Shown here: positions 32,888-44,833 of the stretch, piece after piece
Position numbering within the stretch: position 1 is the stretch's first letter
Layout of the letters: each line of letters begins with the position of its first letter
Source of the DNA: Scytalidium lignicola
Taxonomy: Eukaryota > Ascomycota > Leotiomycetes
Reading direction: 5' to 3'
Assembly: GCA_002812745.2 (NCBI GenBank)
Contig: NCSJ02000192.1
Location: forward strand, 19,026-83,025
Length of the DNA: 64,000 bases
Notes under the pieces: model-generated
What the model saw: the letters and a program-made list of their open reading frames with translations, nothing else
Told to the model about the DNA's origin: nothing
The model's database searches: none
Program-made: the position numbers and the translations under genes

Positions 32888-35800
32888 ATGGACGACCGCT
32901 CGCCGTCCCTGCCTCCCTGTAAATGCTGCTCCACGTCCGACACGGGTTCGGAAGATAAAAATCCGGAGCAGGCGTGCTGTGACAGTATAATTTCAATCAG
33001 CTCTCGTGCGATCGGAACAAGTCTGATCTGTCTACTCTAGGTACCTGCCTGGAAATCGCGGCGCAACAAGAATGCGATGCACAGTGCGGTGATGACCAGG
33101 CGACGGACGAAGACTTGAAGGGTAAGAGAATTCTAATACTGGCGTGCTCGAGGCCCTTCACTTATGGTAGATAGATGTCTCGACCTCTACGGAGACCGAT
33201 TGCTGTTCCAGCAAGACTAAGCCTTCCGGCTCTGGCAGAAAGCCATGTAGGAAGCACCTCAAGGCCGCACATGAGCGGTATGCTACAATCCTAGAGGCGG
33301 TCGGCTGCATTTGTAAGGCTCTCATCGAACGTAACCTCGAGAGTTGCTGTTCCTCTACTCGAAATCCAGCGAGGCGATCTTCTGGCCATGCTTCCCTGAG
33401 AGCGAAGACGCCTAGTAGCAGTCTCCGCAGTACCAAATCGACTGGTTGCTCAAGGGCGCGCGCTCCGGGTGTTAAGTGCAGGAAGAAAACCCAGGTTCCT
33501 GAGAGAAAGATGGATTGCTGCGGGGGAAAGTTTGATGATTGCAGAGAAGGATCCTCTACCGGTGAAGTAAAGAGGGATACCTGCAGAGAAAAAACTAAAG
33601 ACTGTGGGAATAAGGCTGCTTGCTGTGGAAAAACGACTGATGCCTGCAAGAAAGGTTCCACATCGCGGCCTTCTTCTCTAGCACAAGTTGGCTGTGAGGG
33701 CGAGTCTTGCTGCAGCACAAAGAGTGATACCGACCCAAAGGCTGCTGCATGTGACGCACCTGGGGGCTGCTCGTCCGATACTTGCTGTACTGGGCTTGAA
33801 TGTCAAGATCATGGCGTGAATCTAAATACCACGCCTGCCTTAATCCCTCGTGACATTGAGAAGGATACAGTGACCATTGAGCACGTTACACTTAGCGTAG
33901 AAGGGCTCACCTGCGTCGGCTGTGAGAACAAGCTTTTCCGGTCTCTCAATTCGATTCCTGGGATACGCCATCTCCAGACGAGCCTCGTGCTGTCACGAGC
34001 AGAATTTGATGTAGATGCAGGCGCTGGTTCTGTTAGCGATATCATCCGGGAGGTTACAAAGGCTACCGGATTTACATGTGAGAGAGTTCGTACTCAAGGG
34101 CAAAGCTTAGATATGCTCGTTCCTGGGGATGCCAGGAACTTTATCAATCAGAAACTGCCTCTTGGGGTGGAAGGGATGGTGGCGCTCAATAAACAGACTG
34201 TACGCGTTACATACGACGCCCGGCTCGTCGGCGCCAGAGATCTGCTTAATGGCACGTTTGATACTACGCCTACTCTTGCTCCTCCTCGTCCTTATGCCGA
34301 GATGGAGTCGAGTGGCAAGCATGTCCGGCAGACAGCATATATGACAGCCTTCTCCGCTATACTGACAATACCTGTCCTCGTCCTGGCTTGGGCACCACTG
34401 CCCCAACACAAGATCTTGTACGGGGCGGTCTCCATGGCATTGGCGACCATTGTGCAGACAATTATCGCCGGACCATTCTACCCAAGCGCAGTCAGAGCTC
34501 TCCTCTTTACTCGTGTAATTGAGATGGACTTGCTGATTGTCTTGAGCACCTCTACAGCCTACATCTTTTCCGTTATTGCCTTTGCATACGAAGTCCGAGG
34601 CCACCCTCTGTCGACCGGGGAGTTCTTTGAAACGAGCACGTTACTCGTGACCCTGATCATGCTGGGGCGACTGGTGAGTGCTCTTGCTAGACACAAAGCC
34701 GTCGAATCGATCTCGATCAGATCGCTGCAAATTGGGACGGCGTTGCTTGTTGATTGCGATGGGCTAGGTAGTCGGGAAATTGATGCTCGTCTGCTGCAGT
34801 ATGGCGATGTGTTCAAGGTCCTGCCTGATTCCCGCATCGCGACCGATGGGATCGTCATCGCCGGAGAAAGTGAAGTCGATGAATCAAACGTGACTGGTGA
34901 GGCAGTCCCGGTCGAGAAGTCTGTGGATTCCAAGATCATCGCGGGGTGCCTCAATGGCTCTGGCATATTGGTGGTCCGTCTCACGCGCTTGCCCGGCGAA
35001 AACACCATCAGCGAGATTGCAGCCATGGTTGACGCAGCAAAGTTCTCAAAACCAAAAATACAGCAGCTTGCAGATCGTGTCGCGGCTTACTTTGTGCCAG
35101 TCATTGTGGGTGTCACCTTGATTACCTTTGTGTTATGGTTTGCAATTGGCAAGGCCGTTCGCCACCGGTCCAGCGGTTCTGCTGCTGTGCAGGCAATGAC
35201 CTATGCGATCTCAGTGCTCATTATATCTTGCCCATGCGCCATTGGATTAGCTGTGCCAATGGTAGTTGTCATTGCTGGTGGTGTTGGCGCGAAACATGGA
35301 GTGGTCTTCAAATCAGCCGAAACTATCGAGATAGCACGAAAGGTATCTCATGTTGTCTTCGACAAAACTGGCACCCTTACTCAGGGGCGGCTGTATGTCT
35401 CGGCTGAAGAGTATTTGTCTGAATCACACTCATTTGCAGCGTCCCTTGCTCTGGGCCTTACTATCAATAGCAAACACCCCGTCTCCGCCGCTGTGGCAGC
35501 CCACTTGCAGGCACAGGGTGTTGAACCAGCTCCGGTCGAAGACGTGAAGTCCGTGACTGGGAGTGGCATGGAGGGCATTTGGGTTGGTGCAAGCGTTCGT
35601 GGAGGGAATTCCCGCTGGCTGGATATGCAAGCTATACCGCAAGTGGCGGTATTGTTATCCCAGGGTCTTACGGTCTTCTGTGTATCACTGAGGGGAGAAT
35701 TGCTCGCTATTTATGGCCTGGATGATTTCCTCCGCCCGGATGCCAAACCAGTTGTTTCCGAGCTCCAGCGGCGTGGTATAGCTGTCTCCCTCGTAAGCGG

Positions 35801-36278
35801 TGATGACGAAGGCGCAGTCCAAAAGATTGGCCAGCAACTCGGAATCCCCGATGCCCAAATCAGGTCAAGATGCAGCCCTGGGGATAAACAGAAGTACGTC
35901 AAAGCCATCATGGACGAAGATAGAATCGTACTATTTTGTGGAGACGGTACCAACGACGCAGTAGCTCTTGCTCAAGCCAATATTGGCCTACACATGAACA
36001 GTGGAACTGATGTGGCCCAGAGCGCTGCCGACGCAGTTCTCGTCAGGCCTTCCCTGTCTGGGGTTCTTGTCCTAATCGATCTTTCTCAAGCTGCCTTTCG
36101 TCGAATAGTCTTTAATTTCTCTTGGTCGTTTGTCTACAACACCTTCGCGGTCTTACTCGCTGGTGGAGCATTTGTAAATGCGCGTATTCCTCCACAGTAT
36201 GCCGGACTTGGTGAGCTCGTCAGCGTCTTGCCGGTGATTCTGATCGCACTACAGCTGAGGTGGTTCAAGAGATGCTGA
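32888..36278 (+). CDS. Cys-rich copper-exporting P1B-type ATPase
   Basis: ATP-driven heavy-metal pump, most likely for Cu(I), resembling the fungal copper-tolerance ATPases (CrpA type). Exons 32888-32984, 33041-33121 and 33175-36278 encode 1093 residues; introns are 56 and 53 bp. The first ~280 residues are cysteine-rich with many CC pairs, a long metal-binding N-terminus, and include the HERYATILEAVGCICKALI segment typical of these pumps. One heavy-metal domain follows with GLTCVGC (about 303-309). Core motifs are TGEA (633), CPC (745-747) in the ion path, DKTGT (Asp789, phosphorylated) and GDGTND (982). The internal ATG at 33510 is not the start: both upstream exons keep the Cys-rich frame. 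It is expected at the plasma membrane and induced by copper. A CPC pump for Ag or Cd is a less likely alternative. Confidence 0.93.
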
Positions 36279-36384
36279 TTGCCGCATAGATCAGATACTA
36301 GATTGGACCTATGTAGATGTATACCAGGGGCATGAAACAACTTTACTAATGGAAACATTTCACTAATACACTATCATTGCGTTC

Positions 36385-36603
36385 ATGCGATATACAAAAG
36401 AACACAGTTTAATCATATTACACTCTGTAGGTGCCTTAAATGAGAATAAACGTGTATTAAGGATGCTTCATAAGAAAATCCATTTTGTAGGAACTGAGAG
36501 TGCTTATAAACGAGAGGGTTATTTGGATAGCATTATTCAATCTGGTAAACGAGGTGTGAAAGAAGTCATTGAACAACTTGGAGGAACATTGCAGTCAAGG
36601 TAA
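36385..36603 (+). CDS. Short orphan ORF, unrecognised
   Basis: 72 codons, AT-rich codon use, no signal peptide or membrane helix. The sequence (HSLIILHSVGALNENKRVLR and onward) looks protein-like and basic, but I cannot place it. It starts 106 bp after the ATPase stop. It may be a fragment of a lost gene or chance; 36604-36889 holds nothing else I can name. Confidence 0.2.
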   Translation: MRYTKEHSLIILHSVGALNENKRVLRMLHKKIHFVGTESAYKREGYLDSIIQSGKRGVKEVIEQLGGTLQSR

Positions 36604-36889
36604 TAGGATTAAACAGTCGAGAATAAAAGATGACTGCAATAAATACGAGAAACCATATTAAATATTACGCAGGGTGATCACTAGCAAGCAATGTTGGGAA
36701 TACTAACCCCATCTCAGCTTTCTCATATTTTGTAAGTTAAAAAGGAAGGGGCAAAAATTGAAACAATATTTTGTTACAATAGTTGTATGTTAAATGCATT
36801 ATTTGAGTATCTGATGCTTATCTCTTCAACTCCTAGCCACTATCCTACCTTCTCCGTATCTATGCTAATCACTGAACTTGGCGACGACA

Positions 36890-37101
36890 AACGAAATTGC
36901 TCGTCAATAGATAATATTTCGATCAGATATGGACCAGGCAGTTACCCAGCTGTCATTGATTTGATCTCTCGCGGCAAGATCGATGTGAAGAGGCTAGTCG
37001 CGAATCAATATAGATTTGAACAAGCTGAGGAGGTGTTGAAGTTGGTCAAGGTGGGACCACATGATATATTCATGGTCATGATTGCAGGTGTTCTGTCATG
37101 A
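36890..37101 (+). pseudogene. C-terminal fragment of a zinc alcohol/polyol dehydrogenase
   Basis: The segment GSYPAVIDLISRGKIDVKRL followed by FEQAEEVLKLVK and a C-terminal MIAGV is the end of the medium-chain dehydrogenase fold, closest to xylitol/sorbitol dehydrogenases. The catalytic zinc site and nucleotide-binding fold are absent, and no exon upstream supplies them. It is a gene fragment. Confidence 0.65.
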
Positions 37102-37539
37102 AAGCTTTGCGTTTTATTAGCATAGACGACAGGAATAAGACTGTTCGTTCTCTCTACATCCCTTACGTATTAGAATTCAATTATCTTGCGAATTACCTCG
37201 AGGACCCACTAAAGATTGCATCAGCTTAACTAGAAATATTGGATATTGAGGATTAGGTATTAGAAGAATGCAATTATATAATATATATGTCTGTAACAAT
37301 AGTGATACATATATCTTTAATAAAAACAAGCCATGCTATTTTCTATTAGTCGTCATTCGTAAATTATTAAAATATTTCTTTTCCAAGAAAGTCTTTAACC
37401 ACTTCTTGATCACCAAGAATGTCTGGCTTTTGCATAGAAATTAAAGAGGCAGTGTATATATGTTATCTACCCTTTAAATTCTCTTTGGATATTCACAAAC
37501 TATAGCAGAACACGAAGTGATACATTGCAATACATATAA
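37102..37539. other. AT-rich intergenic, nothing recognised
   Basis: Mostly A/T with short direct runs; no frame or repeat structure I can support. Confidence 0.5.
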
Positions 37540-38067
37540 TCATAACCACCCTATGACTCCTTCTCCAACTACCTGCCCTCGCACTTCCACGGACACCATG
37601 CGGCCAATAACACCATCCTGGCCGACATTAAGTGCCAGTTCCCGCCCAATAAAGCTTGAATTTGCATCATTGACATCGACTGAGATTTGTTGCATTACTG
37701 GGTTGCAATGTCCTTTGAGATACGTCGGCGTTCCATATTCGCTATTACAGATCAGATGGGAATGTCAGTGAACTACTGTTATATATCTTCCATGAGAGCA
37801 TTGGAGCCCAACTCAAATTTCAGGAATAACGTAGCATTGGACTACATACTGAATTCTTAGTTTCATTTTATTACTCAACCAACCTGGTTTCACTTCATAC
37901 AATATCTTCGTATTACCTTCGTTCTCCTCTGCGAAACGATTTGATAGCTGAAGTCGCCAGATACTTTCTGACGAGAAACATGGTTTATCGAATTGAGGTT
38001 GAAGCTGTATCACGGCAACGGCGTCTCCAGATGAAGGTGCTGGGGGAAGATTGTTGTCGCCACACAT
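37540..38067 (-). CDS. Small hypothetical protein, exon structure uncertain
   Basis: From ATG at 38067 an open frame reads MCGDNNLPPAPSSGDAVAVI and continues about 60 residues to YEVKPG. Further downstream the minus strand reads YGTPTYLKGHCNPVMQQISV, then VGQDGVIGRMVSVEVRGQVV and GEGVIGWL before TGA at 37540-37542. Both halves look like beta-rich coding sequence, so one or more introns probably lie between about 37740 and 37920. No donor/acceptor pair I tried keeps both frames with certainty. I recognise no family. The first exon alone ends in a stop at 37813. Confidence 0.3.
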
Positions 38068-38713
38068 AATGAACAGAAGTTTTCTTTGTTTATTCGATTG
38101 GGTATCGAAATGAAAAAGATTTTATAAGAGGTGAAGAAAAGGACTAAAATCACAAGACTTGTAGCTAACAATGGAACACTTCTTGATTTTAAAACCTAAA
38201 TGTCTTTAACTAAAGATATCTCAGTAAGCAGCGGAGAGACTAACGGTGCAAAACTCATCTAATTGACCAACCAATGAGCGGAATTGCAGCAAAACCATCA
38301 AACAGGCCCTTCCAATACAAAGGCAATACGCTAAAAAATATAGCTAGCAACTAGATGCTTTAAAACCTGGTCGATGCTTTGTGCAGATCTTGGCCTGTGT
38401 TGAGCAGATTTGCGGAGGTTTTAGTAATCAACACCTTGATGGACTGCGGAAGTTTGAGCACGTTTGAGCGGGATGGAGTCGGATCCCGACACCGACTAAT
38501 CGCAGCCCCTAATTTTATTCGCAAAATGAATAGCAGCTGAGTCTTTGCCAAGATCAAAGTATTGAATAACTCGCACAGGATAGATTTGCAATCACAAATA
38601 TATAAACTAAAGAGCTCAGTAATGATATATTATGAGCGCTGAATCTCGAGCTAGAACGAGTTGGCTTATGCTACGTTTATGCTACCTTGATGGCCACACC
38701 AACAAGGTGAGGA
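38068..38713. other. Intergenic, nothing recognised
   Basis: AT-rich stretch between two minus-strand genes. A 65-codon frame (38360-38557) shows no domain. It should contain the promoter of the hypothetical gene and the 3' end region of the SOD gene. Confidence 0.45.
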
Positions 38714-39424
38714 TTACAAACTTGCTGCGAGACTACCAACAGAACCAAAAACATTTTCAACATTGCCCACCAATCGCTTTTCCACTGCGCCCCAGTTGAT
38801 AACGTTCCAGATTCCCGTAACGTAATCCTTTTTATTGTTCAGGTACTGAAGGTAGTATGCATGCTCCCACATATCTACTCCAAGAAGGGGTTTCTTGCCC
38901 TTGGGTACAATATCTTGATCTTTACTCGTGATGATTTCCAGGGTTCCGGTATTGACATCCTGAGCCAACCACCCCCACCCACTCCCCTGTAAAGACAACA
39001 AGGTGGCCTCAAACTTAGCCTTGAAGCCATCGACGCTCCCCCAATGTGATGAGAGGGCCGTCACCAAGTTTGGTGCCACGGAGGAAGATGGGCTGGTAGT
39101 GGTTGCTGAGGCAGGAATGAGGTTCTCCCAAAATAATGTATGATTGATATGCCCACCAGCATTGAACCGAACTGCTGCTTGAAGATGAATTTGTTCCACT
39201 ATATTACCTGTAGAAGAAGCAGTAGCTTGAGATTGCAGAGCACCATTAAGGTTGGTAACATAAGCCTGGTGATGTTTGGAATGATGAAGTGTCATTATCT
39301 GCTCCGAAATATAAGGTTCCAATGCCTGATGTTTATGTCAGTTGGGTGAACCTTTCTTATCTTTTGCGTATCCTACATTGTAAGCATAAGGGAGCTTAGG
39401 AAGTGTGAATGCCGTAGAAGTCAT
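38714..39424 (-). CDS. Manganese superoxide dismutase (Fe/Mn family)
   Basis: Converts superoxide to hydrogen peroxide and oxygen. Exon 1 (39424-39377, 16 codons) and exon 2 (39325-38714), joined over a 51-bp intron, give 219 residues. Metal ligands are all present: His30 in MTLHHSKHH, the histidine of GGHINHTLFWENL, and Asp and His of DMWEHAYYLQYLN. GSGWGWLAQD and the DVN-T turn are also typical. The N-terminus MTSTAFTLPKLPYAYN goes straight into the fold without a mitochondrial presequence, so this is probably the cytosolic form found in many fungi. Asp-Met in place of the more usual Asp-Val in the DVWEHAYY motif is a mild change. It looks intact. Confidence 0.93.
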
Positions 39425-41195
39425 TTTTTGCTCGTAGGTGCAAAAGAGTTGATGGATTGGGAGAAGGATGAGACACGCGCAAGTTCGATGAGTATCAGAG
39501 AATCAGAACAAGAAGAAAAGGAGGAAACCGGCATTCAATTTATAAGATACGCCTTAGCTGGGGCTTGTGAAATTCCTAAGGGCCAATGAATGTTATTATA
39601 TCTGAATTTGGGTTAGCTTGTGGTGGAGGCATGCGGATCCAATCATATATCGCTTATTAATTCTAGAATCCGTTCTATGTGCACATCAAAACATCTAGTA
39701 TGAAGATTGAATTTAATCAGAACCTGCAAAATTATAAGAGGGGATAGCTGGAAAGGGAAATATTAGTCTATGATAGATTGAGTTGTTATTCCGCTAAATC
39801 CAGTTGAAATTGTTGGTAAATTTGAAATCTTAGGCGCATATTCCCGGAATTGGTGAACACATTTAGCCCTTAAGATATCCATTTGTATTATGTATTGCGG
39901 TAGGGAATACTTACGGAGTTCCCATACGGAGCCCCATACCTCAGATTACCCCAGATTTGTATGTAATATATAGTAGTTGTTGTAGTAGTTATAATAGACA
40001 ACCACAGTTTATGGTTCTACAGCGAGTTCCCCTATCCCCCTAGATATCGCTTCTGTACGTAGCCAACTGTACAACCCGATCGCACTCCCACAATATCTAA
40101 TGACATACTGTAGCAACAATTATAATAATAAATGCTATATTTTCTAGAATTTCTTGAGTTGGTTAATTAATATTCAAATATTTTGAAATCAACGAAATAC
40201 TTGAATAAGAATTGTAACATATGTTCTGGCCGATCCTTAAATGGAGGTGTAGCAAATTTACACATATTTTCAACACCACCCCACAATTAATAAGATTTTT
40301 GATCGCAATTCTCAATTAAATATAGCTTCTACCAAATTGATTTACCTATTTCCTAAGCAAGCAAGAAGTGTTTTCGGGGAATATATCTATGGTAATGGTT
40401 GTATCAAACACGCAGGTGTTCCACTAGGAGCAATGGCAGCGAATACATGCTTTTGTTGATAACCCAATCCTCAAACCGGAAAATCAAGCTGATTCTAATG
40501 TCAACCAGCGATTTAAGTTATATGAGCTCATAAATCATTAAATTACTGGCAGTTGAATTAGTAATAATGTGGTTGTATAAATATATATATTTGTTTCTGG
40601 TAACGATATTCATTAAAAAAAAAAAAGATCTCCAGTGTTGAAAATATTATGGAGATTTGATGATTTATAGGTTAATTTGATTTGTAAAATGTTATTTTAA
40701 ATATATATTCTTTACCCTTTATGCCTTTTAATACAAATCCTAATATCTCTGCTTAGAAGAAGAAAAATTAATATTACAAGTAAGGATTGCAACTTGAATA
40801 GAGCTAGTGAACTAACTACTTGCTTAAATGTATAATTTTACTAAATTGTGCTTACACCATAGGGTGGAGATGATTACGCATGCGGACATAGGAGCCCGTC
40901 AATTCCGAGTTTACAACCGTGCTCTCTGCATCTCGTATCATCTTACATTATATTAATGAATATTCCCACTTATAAATGAAATACTAACCGAAAACAGTGA
41001 ATTCGTATCATAATTTCACCACGTGGACAGGTGAGATGATATTAATACTGCTTAGTGCTTATAAAACCCTGGTCCCTTCCCGCCTTTATATAAAGCTGGA
41101 TTTCTATACAGTTGAATCCATTTCAGCATTTAATACAGCTTCATTCCAGTGAAGTTGAAGTTATTCAATCTTAAATACTTAAGTGCTCAGCCACG
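39425..41195. other. Long AT-rich intergenic region with repeat relics
   Basis: No gene in about 1.77 kb. It holds the second copy of the dispersed repeat (40044-40098), a poly-A run near 40615 and otherwise A/T-rich DNA. The last ~150 bp, with CCTTTATATAAAGC near 41080, look like the promoter of the lactonase gene. Confidence 0.5.
40044..40098 (+). repeat. Dispersed diverged repeat, copy 2
   Basis: Partner of 361-415: ATATCGCTTCTGTACGTAGC here against ATATCGCTCCCGTACGTAAC there, continuing through TACAACCCGAT and TCCCACAATAT. Same orientation, about 39.7 kb apart. No terminal repeats were identified. Confidence 0.55.
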
Positions 41196-42625
41196 ATGTT
41201 TTCTCAAGTGATATACCTTTCACTTGTCTCTCTATGCGTAGCCGCCCAACCCCCGGGAGTAATTAGTCCGGTTGCCAAAATTTGTAACTCTTCACTACCT
41301 AAGGCAGTTTGTATCAACAACTACGGCGCTGTGTTATCCTATCCATTCTTCCGGGATGTCTCCACTGGGGGATTAGATATCCCATATTCACAAACAAACG
41401 TGCCTAATGACACATCGTTCTCTCTTCTTGCCTCAGCCGACTTCCTTGTCTTTGATCAAACAAAGGGATTGCAGGTGCTTGGTGAAAACGCAAAGTATGA
41501 ATTTATGTTTGCACTTGATGAGGTATATTCACTTATTTTGACACACATAATGCTCATGCTAATGATGCACATAGGTAGTACATGAAGCTCCTGTTTACAG
41601 TCCAGTAAACAATAAGCTATACTTTTCCCAATTGCAAGAAGGGTTTGATGGCGTTTTTGTTGTAGATTTGAACGTGAATCCGCCAACACTCGGAACTATA
41701 AATTCAGACCCCCCTATATCGANCCCCGAACGGGGCGACATTCCATGATGGATTGTGAGCGAATATTTCTACACTAATAAATACTTGGAAGTCAAATCTA
41801 ACATATTGAAGTATATATTGGGCAGCATCTGGCGGAAACAACTCTACTGAAGATTCCACTTCTACTCCAGCAATTATCAAAATGGACCCAACAAGCAACA
41901 AGGCTACTGTTTTACTTAACAATTACTTTGGAAGGTATTTCAACACAATTGACGATTTATTCATTGATGAATCAGGAGTTATATTCTTTACTGATCCTGG
42001 TAAGCGCCCTGTTATGATTAACTTTCTTTTCCCTTTGTCTTATGCATACTCATGTAATGTAGACTATTCGTGGTTTCAAGGACTTGACAATACGGCTCCG
42101 ATGCTTGAGGCCGCTAGTTACCGTTTTGATCCTAATACTGGCTCTGTTGTGATTATTGATGATTCTATGGATCAGCCAAACGGAATTGCTCTTGCACCAC
42201 TACCAGCAAACTCCGGTACTCCTCGTACAGTGTACGTTTCGGACTCTGGTGTAGCGGCACAAACCATTGTTCAAGACTTAGGAAGCCATGGTTTCACATA
42301 TAATACCACAGGAAAGCGGACCGTATACGCATATGATCTAAGTTCAAATGGAAAGCATTTACTAAATAGAAGACCGATATATCTAGCTCAGGAATGGGGT
42401 CCAGATGGTCTGAAAGTTGCTGCTAATGGATACATCGTTACAGCTACCGGAAGTGGTGTGGATGTGGTGGATCCTGATGGTGACCTACTGCTACGGGTTC
42501 AGACAAATTTCACTGTCCAGAATATTGCATGGGCTGGATCAAACTTTGAGGATTTATGGATGGTAGGAATTGGCGGTGCTGCTAGAGTTCAAGGATGGAA
42601 CCTACCTGGCCAACAGCTCGTGTGA
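41196..42625 (+). CDS. Secreted SMP-30/gluconolactonase-like beta-propeller protein
   Basis: Probable extracellular lactonase of the SMP-30/gluconolaconase/LRE family, six-bladed propellers that open sugar or other lactones with a bound divalent metal. Four exons: 41196-41522, 41575-41754, 41812-41999 and 42063-42625. Leaving out the N at 41723, the joined length is 1257 nt, 418 residues, exactly in frame. With the N kept, the frame breaks and stops. A signal peptide is visible (MFSQVIYLSLVSLCVAAQ). Family landmarks are VHEAPVYSPVNNKLYFSQLQ, TPNGATFHDGFIYW, the metal/active-site run FNTIDDLFIDESGVIFFTDP, QPNGIAL and WGPDGLKVAANGY. Blades are well conserved to the end. The gene is intact if the N is an artefact. 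Confidence 0.87.
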
Positions 42626-44833
42626 GCGTTGAGAACCGCATTAGAACTTGCCTAAGAAGGTTACCCTGTGAATCGCTTAAATATCATTTGAGTAATATAT
42701 AAGAGGATTTAGCATTATATTATGATTATTATAGCTTTAAATATTAGGCTTTGTATATATACCATAAAGTAATAATAATACCGAAATAAGTATACTGATT
42801 AGTCCAGGTTTGAATAAGTGATTCGCGCCTCCTTAGCTTAAACTAGGTTGATTGATATATTAAACACATACTAAGTGCTCTAGAGTAGTCGAATATTTAG
42901 TAACAAACTAAAGTAGCTAAGCGTCATACTCTAGAATTGTAGCAGACTAAATTATATTCTATTATGTTCTAAAGAAATCAGCACAAGCTTTATTATTAGT
43001 AAATCTGCCCTTATAATACTACTGGATATTTTTGTTAGCATACCGGAGACATAGTAATATTGGGGTTTCTGGGAAAATCAATAAAATCGCATTGCATAAT
43101 ACTTGATCACAGTCAATACGGATTGCCCCAGGGCTAATTAAGCCAACAATAAGCTGTAAAAAGTTGAATAAGTCCTGGAGATTAACTTAGTTAGGGCCGA
43201 TTAGTAAGAGCCTTCTGATTTGTCAGGGAGAAAGACAAAGGCAATAAAGAAGCTATTTAAGTTATGATCAATACCTATAAACTAAAATTTTATTATATAA
43301 TTCTTAGTACATATTAGAACTAACCAATCATATCCATAAGTGGCATATTAAATCGATTAGTATCATATATATTTATCGATTATTATTATATCATGGCGTG
43401 ATTAGAGGTAGGTGATTGACTCTAGGCAGACAATAAATAAACCATTTAGTCACTAAGTCCATAGTTCTTTAAGGATATTATATTTAATCCCACTATTCTC
43501 TAGGTGCCAAATCAAATCCTCAGTTAACAACTAGCCCTGGCATATATCCCTTGGTAAAAGAGGAATCTCTGATACTATTTGCCAGATAAATGTAATTGTA
43601 TTACGGACTTATATGCCCAGTTTTTATTAGCTAGAGTATATAATATATTAGTATATAATTCTAATTACCTACTAAATAAAGAGTTTAAACTGTATTTTTA
43701 ACCTCAGCTATAAGATACCAAAGAGAAGGGCAAGCAGCAGGGTCTTTACTAGGAGGGTGGTTGTGTTGATTAAACTGATCCCCAGGTCAATATCAAACCT
43801 CCAATCTTAAGCTATTGGGTAATTTAACGCCTAGAATAGAGAAGAGGCACCCTGATCCGCAGGATTAAGTATTACGAACTTTATTCTACCCTTCGGTTAG
43901 CTCTTCGATCACATATATAATACACTTTATAACACCCATGTTCTGGTTTTTTACTTCTAGTTATACTAAAGGCAGAGCTACGAAGTCTAGCCCAGGCCTG
44001 AATAACAGCAAAAAGGGCTTCTCCAGAGGGGTAGGTAGCTAGGGGTGGGGGATAGTATAATAAGTGCATCAGGCGGAGGCGTGAGAGCTGGAGGTGGGGT
44101 TAGAGGATATAGGGTTAGAGGAGATAACAAATCAAAGGGATTAAAGGGTCAGAATCGTTGAATTGATCAAGTTCGTCTATTTTTAATTATAAGGGATGTG
44201 CGCATACCGAATAGATGTGCACATATCGAATCTAAGTGTAGGATCTAAGAGTCAGGACTGGAAGTGGGGTCACCCCCTACGATCCGTCTACGATCCGCTT
44301 ACAATCTGCTGGCTATATGCTAACGATCTGCCAAAGCTATATAGACTATAGCCATAGTAGGCTGAAATCGCCAACGATTAGTTTGAATACAGAGTCATTC
44401 ATCCATTTGATCTATCAGTCTATCATATTGCACTCATCAGAACCCAGAAACTTCACATTAATACTAATTCAAAGTAGGTATTGATTAAATTAAGCTAGAA
44501 AAGCTGGGTTCATGTAAGAAAGCTGGAAAACACGTTTGGCGCAGAGAACCCCCTAGTGATTAGTAAGTTCGACACCGGGTGTATGTAACAGCAGCCTCGT
44601 TAGAACCTCTGTAGTCACTCCGGCTTCTCTTCGCTCTCAACGACCGCTTTACACACCTTCAACTAAAAGCAGGGATTGTAGAGAGCATAGCAACGATATC
44701 CCTAGAAGGCGTGGAGGGATTGCAAATGATTTAGAGAGTTGAGTCGCAGGATCAGCACGGCCTTCTACTCGCGCCGAGTCAACTTGTTATTCTTCAGCCT
44801 CAGAGTACGTCTTCAAGGTAATTATTAGACGTC
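42626..44833. other. AT-rich intergenic region with repeat copy
   Basis: 2.2 kb without a gene, TA-rich through about 43.7 kb, which is typical of old RIP-mutated repeats. A repeat shared with 47.1 kb lies at 43985-44090. The segment 44250-44830 is less AT-rich and is probably the HET promoter region. Confidence 0.5.
43985..44090 (+). repeat. Diverged direct repeat flanking a HET gene, left copy
   Basis: GGCCTGAATAACAGCAAAAAGG and the following GGCTTCTCCAGAGGGGTAGG with TAGCTAGGGGTGGGGGATAG align with 47100-47190 in the same orientation. Identity is about three quarters. The copies lie about 3.1 kb apart with the HET gene between them. Element type unknown. Confidence 0.55.

Noticed and set aside
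33510..33512. ATG taken as the start of the copper ATPase
   Set aside because: The same frame continues upstream through two introns to an ATG at 32888 with family-typical sequence.
33158..33718. 186-codon minus-strand frame
   Set aside because: It is antisense to the Cys-rich copper-ATPase N-terminus, whose frame is supported by introns and family motifs.
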